Assembly (NCBI RefSeq): GCF_900170025.1
Contig: NZ_FWEX01000006.1
Location: 2,409,625-2,473,624 of the forward strand
Length of the DNA: 64,000 nt
Source: Nitrospira sp. ND1
GTDB taxonomy: Bacteria; Nitrospirota; Nitrospiria; Nitrospirales; Nitrospiraceae
Reading direction: 5' to 3'
In this document: one piece after another, positions 26,522-35,382 of the stretch
How positions within the stretch are numbered: position 1 is the stretch's first letter
How the letters are laid out: each line of letters begins with the position of its first letter
Program-made: the position numbers and the translations under genes
Notes under the pieces: model-generated
The model's input: only the letters and a program-made list of their open reading frames with translations
The model's database searches: none
What the model was told of the DNA's origin: nothing

Positions 26522-26782
26522 ATGGATATCATGCGCGTTGTACCGATCGTCTTCTTGATCATGGGGCTTTCCGCTTGTCAGGTTAGAACGCAGATGCCAT
26601 GGCAGCAAGTGGGAAAAACGGCCGACGAAACGAAAGCGGACGAAGCCGAGTGCTTGCGGCAGGAGGGAGAGCGTTCAGCAGTCGCGGCGTTTAAGAGGGC
26701 GGCGGATTGCATGGAATCCAAAGGATATCAGCGCGACCAGTGGAATCGGTTTGCTTGCTGCCGGCGGTTGCTGGGCAGTTGA
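26522..26782 (+). CDS. Small lipoprotein
   Basis: An 86-residue protein whose first 19 residues (VVPIVFLIMGLSAC) form a lipoprotein signal with the lipobox GLSAC, so Cys19 should be lipidated. GGGAG precedes the ATG. The mature part is charged, with four more Cys, including a pair in the C-terminal FACCRR, and resembles no family I know. It precedes nrfH by 39 nt on the same strand and might be an accessory, but this is only a positional inference. Confidence 0.75.
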   Translation: MDIMRVVPIVFLIMGLSACQVRTQMPWQQVGKTADETKADEAECLRQEGERSAVAAFKRAADCMESKGYQRDQWNRFACCRRLLGS

Positions 26783-26821
26783 GGCGGTGCACGCACTCCC
26801 GTGAATGGAGGGGTTTCTCAC

Positions 26822-27280
26822 ATGAGCTGGATGTTCAGCCGCACAGTGTTCGGATGGTTTTTCGCCGTGATGGTCGGCGCCTTCGTGGGGCTCGGCCTGT
26901 TTACCTTTTGGTATGCGCGCGGGGCGTCCTACCTCACGGATGACCCGCGGGCCTGCATCAATTGCCACGTCATGAGGACGCAATATGACGGCTGGGTGAA
27001 GTCGAGCCATCGAATGGGGGCCGTCTGCAACGATTGCCACACGCCGGAAGGACTTATCCCGAAGTACGCGTCCAAGGCGTTCAATGGCTTCCTCCACGCG
27101 GCGGCCTTTACCACCGGAGATTTTCCGGAGGTGATTCAGATCAAGCCGCATATGCGGGCGATCACGGAACGGGCCTGCCTGAAATGTCACGCGGACATTG
27201 TTCAGGCCATCAATGTGTCGGACGACCCCGCGGGGCGCCTGTCCTGTGTCGGCTGTCATCGCGATGTCGGACATCGATAA
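26822..27280 (+). CDS. nrfH: NrfH, tetrahaem NapC/NirT-family quinol dehydrogenase
   Basis: A 152-residue membrane-anchored cytochrome. One N-terminal helix (residues 8-30) is followed by four haem motifs: CINCH (45-49), CNDCH (69-73), CLKCH (119-123) and CVGCH (142-146). Met51, right after the first motif, is the expected unusual haem-1 ligand in the family. It oxidises quinol in the membrane and passes electrons to NrfA. GAGG precedes the ATG at 26822. nrfA follows 11 nt later, as in other NrfHA operons. Confidence 0.95.
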   Translation: MSWMFSRTVFGWFFAVMVGAFVGLGLFTFWYARGASYLTDDPRACINCHVMRTQYDGWVKSSHRMGAVCNDCHTPEGLIPKYASKAFNGFLHAAAFTTGDFPEVIQIKPHMRAITERACLKCHADIVQAINVSDDPAGRLSCVGCHRDVGHR

Positions 27281-27291
27281 GGGAGGTCATC

Positions 27292-28665
27292 ATGAATCGA
27301 ACGGGTCGCGGGTCGGTAAAACTGGTGGTCCTGGCGGTGCTGGCCGCCGGGGCGGCGCTGGCGATCACCGCGCTGCTGGTTAATATCTTCGAGCGCCACC
27401 AGGAGGCCAAGAACGTATTCTTCCGGGTGGTTGAGTTAACCGACCAGACCGAAGACCCCGCTGAATGGGGGAAAAACTTTCCCTTTCAGTTCGACGCGTA
27501 CCGGCGCACCGTGGATCAGGTCCGCACGCGCTTCGGCGGCAGCGAAGCGGTGCCGCGCGAGCCCACCTCGGCCGATCCCCGTTCAGTGGTCGCCCAGTCG
27601 AGGATCGAAGAAGACCCGCGACTCAAAACGATCTGGGCCGGGTATGCCTTCGCGCACGACTTTCGTGAGGAACGCGGCCATGCCTTCATGTTGGAGGATC
27701 AAATCTATACGGGACGGCAAACGGTCGTGAAGCAGCCCGGCACCTGCCTCCAGTGCCATTCGTCGGCCTACACGGCGATGATGAAGCTCGGCGAAGGGGA
27801 TCTCCCAAAAGGGTTTGAGAGCATGAACCGGCTGCCTTACGCGGAGGCCAGAAAACTGGTGAAGCACCCGGTCACCTGCTTGGATTGCCATGTGCCGGAC
27901 ACGATGCAGCTTCGCATCACGAGACCTGCCTTTCTCGAAGGCATCCGTGCCGTGAAGGAACGCGAGGGCATTCGCAATTTCGATCCCAATACGATGGCCA
28001 CCAGGCAGGAGATGCGCTCGTTTGTCTGCGGGCAGTGCCACGTCGAGTACTACTTCAAAGGGCCGGAGAAGCGGCTGACGTTTCCATGGGCCAACGGGTT
28101 GCGCGCCGATGAGATCCTTGCCTATTACGAGCAGACCGGATTCAAGGATTGGACCCACGCGGATACCGGCGCGTCGACGCTCAAAGCGCAGCATCCAGAG
28201 TTCGAGTTGTGGAGCCAAGGCGTGCATGCCCGCTCCGGCGTTTCCTGCGCCGACTGCCATATGCCTTACAAACGCGAAGGCGCGATGAAGATCAGCGATC
28301 ACCACGTGAGGAGCCCGCTGCTCAACATTAACCGCGCCTGCCAGACCTGCCATCGCTGGCCGGAAGCCGAATTGAAGGAGCGCGTCGAAACGATCCAGCA
28401 CCGGACATTCGAACTGCGCAACCGTGCGATGGATGCCGTCGTGGCGTTAATCGGTGATTTAAAAAGAGCGCGGGCACGCGGCCAGAACGCTGCCCTGTCA
28501 GAGGCGCAAACGTTGCAGCGTCAAGCGCAGTTCTTGCTGGATTTCGTCGAGGCGGAAAATTCCACCGGTTTCCACGCGCCCCAGGAAGCGGCGCGCGTCC
28601 TGGGCCAATCCATCGATTTGGCACGGCGCGGGCAACTGGCTCTTCGTGACCGGGCAGGGCCTTAG
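27292..28665 (+). CDS. nrfA: NrfA, pentahaem cytochrome c nitrite reductase
   Basis: A 457-residue periplasmic enzyme reducing nitrite to ammonium with six electrons. Residues 8-31 are a hydrophobic signal or anchor. Five haem motifs are visible: CLQCH (152-156), CLDCH (196-200), CGQCH (246-250), CADCH (319-323) and CQTCH (350-354). CHVEYYF holds the active-site Tyr253 and KAQHPE the active-site His301. The first, catalytic haem has His at the lysine position of the usual CxxCK, so this is the CxxCH subtype. GGGAGG precedes the ATG. It should form a complex with NrfH. Confidence 0.95.
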   Translation: MNRTGRGSVKLVVLAVLAAGAALAITALLVNIFERHQEAKNVFFRVVELTDQTEDPAEWGKNFPFQFDAYRRTVDQVRTRFGGSEAVPREPTSADPRSVVAQSRIEEDPRLKTIWAGYAFAHDFREERGHAFMLEDQIYTGRQTVVKQPGTCLQCHSSAYTAMMKLGEGDLPKGFESMNRLPYAEARKLVKHPVTCLDCHVPDTMQLRITRPAFLEGIRAVKEREGIRNFDPNTMATRQEMRSFVCGQCHVEYYFKGPEKRLTFPWANGLRADEILAYYEQTGFKDWTHADTGASTLKAQHPEFELWSQGVHARSGVSCADCHMPYKREGAMKISDHHVRSPLLNINRACQTCHRWPEAELKERVETIQHRTFELRNRAMDAVVALIGDLKRARARGQNAALSEAQTLQRQAQFLLDFVEAENSTGFHAPQEAARVLGQSIDLARRGQLALRDRAGP

Positions 28666-28681
28666 TGAGGGGGCATTCATC

Positions 28682-30028
28682 ATGACCGACTTGCAAGCTG
28701 CTCGCACGCTGATCGCGGGGTCGCTCGGTTTCCACATTCTGTTCGCCGTGATCGGGATCGGTCTGCCGCTCATGATGGTGCTCGCCGAATGGCGTTGGTA
28801 CAGAACCGGCGATGCGGTATCGTTGGCGCTCGCCCGGCGATGGGCCAAGGGCACGGCGATGCTTTTCGCCATCGGGGCGGTCTCCGGCACCATCCTGTCG
28901 TTTCAGCTCGGGCTGCTATGGCCGGAATTCATGCGGTGGGCAGGACCGATCGTCGGCTTGGCCTTTTCACTCGAAGGCGCGGCGTTCTTCACGGAAGCGG
29001 TCTTTCTCGGCCTCTATCTCTACGGCTGGGGCCTGCTGAGCCCGGCCGCGCATCTGGCCTCCGGCCTGGCCGTCGCCGTCAGCGGCGTCACCTCGGGCAT
29101 CTTCATCGTACTGGCCAACGGGTGGATGAATACGCCGCGAGGGTTCCGTCTGCTGCAGGGGCAACCGACCGACATCGATCCGGTCGCGGCCCTGTTCAGC
29201 CCATCCGGTCTGGCGCAAGTGCCCCATATGATCCTGGGCGCCTACGCTGCGACCGGATTCGCCGTCGCTGGGATTCACGCCTGGCAGCTCCTTTGGCACC
29301 CGGACGATCCCTTCCATCGGCGAGCCTTGACGATTGCGCTGTGGTTAGGCGGGATTAGCGCCCTGCTGCAACCGCTCAGCGGCGACCTGCTTGCCAAGGT
29401 GGTGGCCGTCCATCAACCCGCCAAGCTGGCGGCGTTCGAAGGACAGTTCGCCACGGAAGCGGGCGCGCCGTTCCGCTTGGGTGGCATTGTGGACCTTGAT
29501 CGTAGGCGGCTCGACTACGCGATCGAAATCCCATATGCGCTCAGCCTGATGCTGTACCTCGATCCGACGGCGACCGTCACGGGGCTGGACAGCGTGCCTC
29601 GGGATCAGTGGCCGCCGGTGGCCATCGCGCGCGGCGCGTTCCAAGTGATGATCCTCTGCGGTGGGGCTATGACCTTCGTGACATTGTGGGCAGGGTGGCA
29701 GGGGTGGCGTTACAGGGCGGTTGCGCGGTCCCGTCTTTTTCTCAAGGCCGTGGTCCTGGCCGGTCCGCTGGGTTTTGTCGCCACGGAAGCCGGATGGATT
29801 GCCGCCGAGGTGGGCCGACAGCCGTGGATTATTACGGGCGTCATGCGGACGGCGGCCGCGGTCACGCCTATGCCGGGCCTGCTGGTTCCGCTCGTCTTTT
29901 TCGGCGCGCTTTACCTCATGCTGGCCGCCATCGTCTTATGGATACTCCACCACCATATCGCTGCCGGGTCTCCTGTCGACTCTACGGTCCTCAAGCCGCC
30001 TGTCGAAAGGACGGTTTATGAGTCTTGA
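28682..30028 (+). CDS. cydA: Cytochrome bd-type quinol oxidase subunit I, short Q-loop
   Basis: A 448-residue membrane protein with about nine helices. Expected haem ligands are His18 (GFHILF), His182 (VPHMILGAY) and Met323 (FQVMIL). The proton-pathway acidic residues Glu98 and Glu105 are in SLEGAAFFTEAVF, and the Q-loop Lys and Glu are in QPAKLAAFEG. GRQPW near the end is diagnostic. It lacks the long Q-loop insert of E. coli CydA (522 residues) and so resembles CIO-type bd oxidases. It oxidises quinol and reduces oxygen. GAGGGGG precedes the ATG; cydB overlaps its end. Confidence 0.95.
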   Translation: MTDLQAARTLIAGSLGFHILFAVIGIGLPLMMVLAEWRWYRTGDAVSLALARRWAKGTAMLFAIGAVSGTILSFQLGLLWPEFMRWAGPIVGLAFSLEGAAFFTEAVFLGLYLYGWGLLSPAAHLASGLAVAVSGVTSGIFIVLANGWMNTPRGFRLLQGQPTDIDPVAALFSPSGLAQVPHMILGAYAATGFAVAGIHAWQLLWHPDDPFHRRALTIALWLGGISALLQPLSGDLLAKVVAVHQPAKLAAFEGQFATEAGAPFRLGGIVDLDRRRLDYAIEIPYALSLMLYLDPTATVTGLDSVPRDQWPPVAIARGAFQVMILCGGAMTFVTLWAGWQGWRYRAVARSRLFLKAVVLAGPLGFVATEAGWIAAEVGRQPWIITGVMRTAAAVTPMPGLLVPLVFFGALYLMLAAIVLWILHHHIAAGSPVDSTVLKPPVERTVYES

Positions 30029-31034
30029 GCTGATCATCGCCGGTGTTCTCATGACGACCCTGACGGGCTATGTCCTCACGGGCGTGGCCGACTTTGGAGC
30101 CGGCGCTTGGTACCTTGCGGCCCGCGGCGGGCGCGCGCCGGCACAGCGGGCGTTCATCGACCGTGCGTTGGCGCCGATCTGGGAGGCTAACCACGTCTGG
30201 CTGATCGTCGTGCTCGTGCTGCTCTTCGCGGGCTTTCCGTCGGCCTTCACAGTGATCATGACGAGCCTTCATATTCCGCTCACCTTGCTGCTGATCGGCA
30301 TCGTGCTGCGCGGCGCTTCCTTCGCGTTTCAGCATTCTGACGTCCCGTTCGACGAGCGCCTCCCTTGGGGAAGTCTGTTCGCGGTGGGGAGCCTGGTGGC
30401 CCCGTTCTGGCTCGGCGTCGTGCTGGGAAGCGTGGCTGCAGGCCTGCCGCCCTCTTCGGGAAGTTTCCTCACCCGCTATGTCGAGCCCTGGCTCGCGCCG
30501 TTTCCCCTCGCCGTCGGGGTCTTCACGACCGTCCTCGCCCTGTACTTGGCCGCCGCCTATTTGACGGTGGAGGCTCAGGATGGCGAGCTGCAAGTCGAGT
30601 TTCGTCTGCGCGCGATCGCTGCCGGGATCGTCGCGGCAGGCTTGGAAGAGACGCTGTTGCTGCTTTCACGAGAAGCCGCTCCGCTCGTGTGGGGCGGCCT
30701 GACCGGCACGGTCTGGGGCGTGCTGGCCCAGTTCACGACCGCAGTTGCCGGTCTCACGGGCATTGCATGCCTCTGGTTGAAGCGGTTTCGTTGGGCGCGG
30801 ATCTGCATCGCCGGACAGGTCACGATGACGCTTTGGGCGTGGGTCCTCGCGCAGTGGCCCTATCTCGTGCCGCCACACCTCACGATCTACAATGCCGCCG
30901 CGCCGGCGCCGGCGCTCCGGGCGGTCCTCTATGCTCTCGGAGGCGGAGCGGTCCTGGTGTTTCCCGCTCTGTGGTATCTCTTCCGTGTTTTCAAACAGCA
31001 GGCTGTGCTGGGCGGCGATGCGCCGAAGGGTTGA
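30018..31034 (+). CDS. cydB: Cytochrome bd-type quinol oxidase subunit II
   Basis: A 338-residue protein with about eight to nine hydrophobic helices. GYVLTGVADFGAGAW and PIWEANHVWLIVVLVLLFAGFP are the conserved early CydB segments, and SFAFQHSDV is the third. It packs against CydA. The ATG at 30018 lies inside the cydA stop region (11-nt overlap) with AAAGGA upstream, so translation is coupled. No cydX-like small gene was seen after it; a flavoprotein gene follows 13 nt later. Confidence 0.95.
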   Translation: MSLELIIAGVLMTTLTGYVLTGVADFGAGAWYLAARGGRAPAQRAFIDRALAPIWEANHVWLIVVLVLLFAGFPSAFTVIMTSLHIPLTLLLIGIVLRGASFAFQHSDVPFDERLPWGSLFAVGSLVAPFWLGVVLGSVAAGLPPSSGSFLTRYVEPWLAPFPLAVGVFTTVLALYLAAAYLTVEAQDGELQVEFRLRAIAAGIVAAGLEETLLLLSREAAPLVWGGLTGTVWGVLAQFTTAVAGLTGIACLWLKRFRWARICIAGQVTMTLWAWVLAQWPYLVPPHLTIYNAAAPAPALRAVLYALGGGAVLVFPALWYLFRVFKQQAVLGGDAPKG

Positions 31035-31047
31035 AAGGAGTACGTCT

Positions 31048-32448
31048 ATGACACGTGACTATGAGTATGATCTGCTCTGCATCGGCAGCGGCCCGGCGGG
31101 GCAACGGGCGGCGGTACAGGCCGCGAAGCTTGGGAAGCGCGCCGCCGTAATCGAACGGGGCCATCGCCTGGGCGGCGTTTGCGTCGATACGGGAACGATC
31201 CCCAGCAAGACGTTTCGGGAAGCGGTGCTGTCACTGAACGGCCATGCCTGTCCCGCGTGCAGTAAGGTGCGCCCTGGCGCGTCCGCTCGTCCTCCGGCGC
31301 AGGCCCTGCTGGCCCGCGTGGAGGCGGTGGAACAACGCCAAGCGGACGTCATCGGCGGGCAGCTTCGGCGCAACGACGTGGCCGTGCTTTCGGGGGAAGC
31401 GCGCTTTCACGATTCTCATACAGTGCTTATCGAGTCATCCGACCGCATGATTACCGTTACCGCCGCCAATATATTGATTGCGGTGGGCACCGTACCCGCT
31501 GCGCCACCGGGGGCCGCAGTGGAGCCGAACCTGGTGGTGACCAGCGACGAATTACTGGGGCTGACGACGTTGCCGCGCAAGCTCGCGGTCGTCGGCGCGG
31601 GGGTCATCGGGATCGAGTATGCATCCATGTTCGCCGCGCTGGGGATCGAGGTGACTGTCATTGATCAGCGCGAGCACCCCCTGGAGTTCCTCGATCGTGA
31701 GATCGTGGACGCGCTGTTCCATCAATTGCGGAACGTGGACGTGACGTTCAGGCTCGGCGAAACCGTAGAACGGTTGGAAATTCTCAATGGGCCCCCGCGG
31801 CGGGTCGCACTGTTGCTGGAATCAGGTAAGCGATTGGTGTCCGAGCTGGTCCTCTATTGCGCCGGCCGGCAGGGTGCGACGGGGCGGTTGAATCTCGCCG
31901 CCGCCGGTCTGAAGGCGGACGACCGCGGGCGTCTCGCGGTCGATCGGGACTACCGCACGGAGGTGCCGCATATTTTTGCCGCCGGGGACGTGATCGGGTT
32001 TCCCAGCCTGGCGACCACGTCGGCCGAGCAAGGGCGGCTCGCCGCTTGCGCCGCCTTCGGCGTGGAAGCCGACCCGATGACCGCGCATTTTCCCATCGGC
32101 ATTTATTCCATTCCGGAGATTTCGATGGTCGGCGCGCCGGAACAGGAGCTGACACGGCGCAAGGTGCCCTATGAAGCCGGCACGGCCCGCTACCGGGAGA
32201 TCGCACGGGGACAGATTCTCGGAGACGACAGCGGCCTGCTCAAAATGCTGGTGCATCGGGAAGACCGGCGGCTGCTGGGAGTTCACATCGTCGGAACGGG
32301 CGCGACCGAATTGATTCACATCGGACAGGCCGTCTTGGGGCTTCAGGGCGGTCTGGACTACTTTTTGACGACGGCGATGAACTATCCGACGCTGGCGGAA
32401 TGTTACAAAGTGGCGGCGCTGGATGCCTTCAACAAGCTGTCGGCCTAG
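31048..32448 (+). CDS. sthA: Soluble pyridine-nucleotide transhydrogenase-like flavoprotein (SthA family)
   Basis: A 466-residue member of the lipoamide-dehydrogenase fold. FAD binding is GSGPAGQRAA (residues 11-20), the NAD(P) site is VVGAGVIGIEYASMFAALG near 180, and the second FAD motif is IFAAGDVIG near 310. The redox motif CxxxxC of the fold is reduced to a single Cys (GGVCVDTGTIPSK); the second position is Thr, as in SthA rather than in disulfide reductases. It should shuttle hydride between NADPH and NAD+. GAAAGGAG precedes the ATG. Being in the cydAB operon, it may balance reductant during stress. Confidence 0.9.
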   Translation: MTRDYEYDLLCIGSGPAGQRAAVQAAKLGKRAAVIERGHRLGGVCVDTGTIPSKTFREAVLSLNGHACPACSKVRPGASARPPAQALLARVEAVEQRQADVIGGQLRRNDVAVLSGEARFHDSHTVLIESSDRMITVTAANILIAVGTVPAAPPGAAVEPNLVVTSDELLGLTTLPRKLAVVGAGVIGIEYASMFAALGIEVTVIDQREHPLEFLDREIVDALFHQLRNVDVTFRLGETVERLEILNGPPRRVALLLESGKRLVSELVLYCAGRQGATGRLNLAAAGLKADDRGRLAVDRDYRTEVPHIFAAGDVIGFPSLATTSAEQGRLAACAAFGVEADPMTAHFPIGIYSIPEISMVGAPEQELTRRKVPYEAGTARYREIARGQILGDDSGLLKMLVHREDRRLLGVHIVGTGATELIHIGQAVLGLQGGLDYFLTTAMNYPTLAECYKVAALDAFNKLSA

Positions 32449-32477
32449 CCGACGCGACCAAGTCGGAAGGAGATGGG

Positions 32478-33023
32478 ATGTACGACCGAGTGACCGATTC
32501 AGTGAGACAAGTCTTCGCGTGGATGGAACGTTTGGATCGCTGGGGCTATATTACAGTTGGGTTCAGCCTGCTGGTCATCAGCGTCCTGCTGTTCGTCCAT
32601 AGCTGGGCGCAGTTCGCTACGGCCTATCGCACGGAGCCCTTCCTCCTTATCAGCTTGACCCTCGTCAATCAGCTTCTACTCGTCATCATTCTTCTGGAGC
32701 TGTTCCGCACCATCGTGCGGTTCCTGGAAACCGATACCTTGCGGGTGGAGCCGTACCTGGCGGTCGGCATCATCGCGTGCATACGGCGCATGCTCACGGC
32801 CAGCGCGGAGTTGGGAGACCTCAGGCACGTACCGGAGGATTTTTTCGAGCGGTATCTGAAAGACATGCTGATGAACGCCGGATTGGTGATGGTGCTGATC
32901 GGCAGCATCTTCGTGGTGCGGGCTCGTCCGGTACGGTCAGATCAGTACGACGGGATGGCTTCAGATGATCCCCTGCCCGACCTAGCCTCATCCGCTGGTC
33001 GCTCCGACTTCCCCACCCGTTAG
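32478..33023 (+). CDS. PsiE-like membrane protein
   Basis: A 181-residue protein with four hydrophobic segments, near residues 24-45, 57-80, 90-108 and 130-150, and the segment LVIILLELFRTIVRFLETDT followed by RVEPYLAVGIIACIRRML, which matches the phosphate-starvation-inducible PsiE family. The biochemical role is unknown. GGAAGGAG precedes the ATG at 32478, 29 nt after the SthA stop, so it is probably the last gene of the operon. Confidence 0.85.
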   Translation: MYDRVTDSVRQVFAWMERLDRWGYITVGFSLLVISVLLFVHSWAQFATAYRTEPFLLISLTLVNQLLLVIILLELFRTIVRFLETDTLRVEPYLAVGIIACIRRMLTASAELGDLRHVPEDFFERYLKDMLMNAGLVMVLIGSIFVVRARPVRSDQYDGMASDDPLPDLASSAGRSDFPTR

Positions 33024-33056
33024 GCGATACCCCGCTCGCCGAAGGCTCAGGCGCCG

Positions 33057-33956
33057 TCAGGACAAAATTTCCTGACGCGCCGCTTCTACGATGGCGAGCA
33101 CCGCAGGGTGCTTGAGCCGACGCTCGACCGTGATGGCGTAGAATCGCTGTTTCACGGAATCCAACCGTCCCACCACCTGGACGCGATACTGGCGGCAGAT
33201 TTCTTTTTCCATGACGCTGGAGCCGGGAAAGAGGCCATAGCCAGTCTGGCCGAATGCCTTCAACGTCGCGCTGTCTTCGAATTCTCCCATGACAGTCGGA
33301 TGGATGCCTCGTCGAACCAGCCACTCGTCCACTAAGCGGCGCAGCATGGCATTCGGCGTGGGCAGCAGCACCGGGGCACCGCTGAGGGATTTCGGGAAGG
33401 CGCGCCGATATTTTGCCGCCTGATTCGCCGTCGAGAAGAACGTCACCCCCGATTCCCCCATGACGTGATTGTAGGTCTGCACCTTGATGCTGGGCGGCGC
33501 CGGCGTATCGGAAATCACAAGATCGAGGCCATGAATCGCCAGCTCGGCCAGCAAATGGTCCAGCTTGTTCTCCCAGCAGAGGATACGCGTCGGATGGGCC
33601 GTCTTCAACGCCGACTTCAACAGCTGCGAGGTTAGGAGCTTCGGCACTGCGTCGGCGATGCCGACGACCAGCCGTAGGGGCCGCCCGCTGCCGTGTCCTT
33701 TCACCGTGCTGATCAGATCCCGCCCGAGCGAGAAAATGTCCTCCGCATAACGAAACACGACGCGGCCCATTTCGGTCATGACCAGGTGGCGGCCCGAGCG
33801 GGCGAACAGTTTCTCTCCGAGTACGCCTTCCAACGCTCGAATTTGACCGCTAATGGTCGGCTGCGCCAGGCGAAGTTCTTCGCAGGCTCGGCTCACGCTG
33901 CCGTTCTTGGCGACCGCCCAGAAGTACAACAGGTGATGATAGTTCAGCCATTCCAT
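33057..33956 (-). CDS. LysR-family regulator, NhaR-like
   Basis: A 299-residue protein. The N-terminal winged helix-turn-helix begins MEWLNYHHLLYFWAVAKNGS and includes AQPTISGQIRALEGVLGEKL, very like NhaR. The rest is a LysR substrate-binding domain (RLVVGIADAVPKLLTSQLL, about residues 95-295). NhaR-type proteins activate sodium or stress genes. It is convergent with the psiE-like gene and its 5' end faces a small secreted-protein gene 128 bp away. The regulated genes are not shown by the sequence. Confidence 0.92.
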   Translation of the reverse strand: MEWLNYHHLLYFWAVAKNGSVSRACEELRLAQPTISGQIRALEGVLGEKLFARSGRHLVMTEMGRVVFRYAEDIFSLGRDLISTVKGHGSGRPLRLVVGIADAVPKLLTSQLLKSALKTAHPTRILCWENKLDHLLAELAIHGLDLVISDTPAPPSIKVQTYNHVMGESGVTFFSTANQAAKYRRAFPKSLSGAPVLLPTPNAMLRRLVDEWLVRRGIHPTVMGEFEDSATLKAFGQTGYGLFPGSSVMEKEICRQYRVQVVGRLDSVKQRFYAITVERRLKHPAVLAIVEAARQEILS

Positions 33957-34084
33957 GCGGCGGAAGTATACATCGGGTTATTCGATGGATGCATCTCAAT
34001 TTATCTATTTTTCAGGCCGCCCCATCATTGCTATGGTTGCGCATGACGAACGCGTTAACCTCAAAGCCGTCCAGGAGGTGCACG

Positions 34085-34408
34085 ATGATGCAGCGAGTTC
34101 AACGGGCGATCGGGACATTTTTCTTCTTGACTACCTGCTTCCTGGCTCCGGCGGAGGCGATGGAGTCGGAGTATCGTCCCTACGAGCCGGTCGTACGCGT
34201 TCATCCTCCTCCCCGGTACGTGCCGATGGGCCGCACGACGCCGCAGGTGGTGCCGCCGGAAGCAATGCGCAACGCCGCCGGGCCGGTCTATCGAACCGGG
34301 GACGGTTCACACCCGCCTTTCGCCCCTCATGTTCAGGCAGATCACAGACCGGGCGAGATTCAAAAACCCCATACCGGAGGAGCCGGGCTTCCGATCTGGC
34401 AGTGGTAA
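34085..34408 (+). CDS. Small secreted Pro-rich protein
   Basis: A 107-residue protein with AGGAGGT 6 nt before the ATG at 34085. Residues 1-26 are a signal peptide (FFFLTTCFLAPAEA). The mature part is rich in Pro, His and Gly with no domain (RVHPPPRYVPMGRTTPQVVP). Likely an unfolded periplasmic or surface protein; function unknown. The NhaR-like gene is divergent upstream and could control it. Confidence 0.7.
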   Translation: MMQRVQRAIGTFFFLTTCFLAPAEAMESEYRPYEPVVRVHPPPRYVPMGRTTPQVVPPEAMRNAAGPVYRTGDGSHPPFAPHVQADHRPGEIQKPHTGGAGLPIWQW

Positions 34409-34480
34409 GCATGACTGAGCGTCCACCTCACATACCCGCTAGGAGCTCCACTACAGACTACGACCAATCGGCAGGTTTGT

Positions 34481-34936
34481 TCAGCCGGGCCCTGTGGGCA
34501 ATAGCTCTTTCACCATCTTCCGGTGCGGGATGCCGGCGTCGATGAAGGGTTCGTCGACTACGTGGAACCCGGCCCGTTCATAAAATCCAAGCGCATGGAT
34601 CTGTGCGGACAGGGTAACGCGCGGGAGCCCTTGCCTAACCGCCAGATCCAGCAGTGTCTGGAGAAGGTCCCGTCCGACGCCGCGCCCGCGCCAGTACTTG
34701 AGCACCGCCATTCTGCCGATGGTGCCATTCCGTTGCATGCGCGCCGTGCCGATGGCCTCTCCTCGGTCATTCCATGCCAGCACATGGGCGCAAGATGAAT
34801 CGAGCCCGTCCCACTCCAGTTCTACCGGCACTCCCTGCTCGTGGATAAACACCGTTTCGCGAATCGCCCTGATGGCCGACTCTGTGGTGGCCCAGTCGGT
34901 AAGTTCTACCCGTCCTGTGTTGTGATGTTGCGGCAT
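34481..34936 (-). CDS. GNAT-family N-acetyltransferase
   Basis: A 151-residue protein. The first half has IRETVFIHEQGVPVELEWDG, found in ElaA/YjdJ-type acetyltransferases, followed by the acetyl-CoA loop IGRMAVLKYWRGRGVGRDLL near residues 73-92 (R-G-x-G-x-G/A pattern). The end HALGFYERAGFHVVDEPF fits the GNAT fold. Acceptor unknown. It is convergent with the small secreted-protein gene, with 72 bp between stops. Confidence 0.88.
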   Translation of the reverse strand: MPQHHNTGRVELTDWATTESAIRAIRETVFIHEQGVPVELEWDGLDSSCAHVLAWNDRGEAIGTARMQRNGTIGRMAVLKYWRGRGVGRDLLQTLLDLAVRQGLPRVTLSAQIHALGFYERAGFHVVDEPFIDAGIPHRKMVKELLPTGPG

Positions 34937-35118
34937 GATTTCCTGGCCTCATTCATTTGGTCGGTCTTCTGTATCCGACTCTGATCGACGGCGCGTCTCA
35001 AATGTAATTCTCTTTTGGAGGATCGGCAACCACATGGTACCGTTCATCATGATGGTCTGCTTGTGAAACGACGCAGGCGGACGCCGAGTGGCTCCGGTTC
35101 ACCGATGGGAGGTCATCC

Positions 35119-35382
35119 GTGAAAACTCAACGTCGAACCTATGATGTCGTGGCAGGGCGTAGGATCCGGTCCGGATTGTGGCATTCCTGGTGTCAGGCCG
35201 GTGAAAGGGCTGAAGCCACGCGGGTGTTCGGCTGGTCATTTCTGCGCTCGGTGTGGTCGTTGCTTCGCAAGGTGACCTGGGGCCGGATTGGTCGTGAGCA
35301 GGAGAGTCGCTCCCCCTGGGGACACAAATCGATCGGTTGCTCCGCGCCGCGATCCACGGCCATCTATGGTCGCATGAACTGA
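35119..35382 (+). CDS. Possible small protein, uncertain
   Basis: An 87-codon frame starting at GTG 35119 with GGGAGG six bases before it, the only positive evidence. The product is rich in Arg, Trp and Ser and shows no domain. The opposite strand also has an open frame. It occupies part of the 717-bp stretch between the GNAT gene and the UspA gene; nothing else in that stretch is recognisable. Treat as a weak prediction. Confidence 0.3.
   Translation: MKTQRRTYDVVAGRRIRSGLWHSWCQAGERAEATRVFGWSFLRSVWSLLRKVTWGRIGREQESRSPWGHKSIGCSAPRSTAIYGRMN

Noticed and set aside
27583-28401. 272-codon minus-strand frame
   Set aside because: Fully antisense to nrfA.
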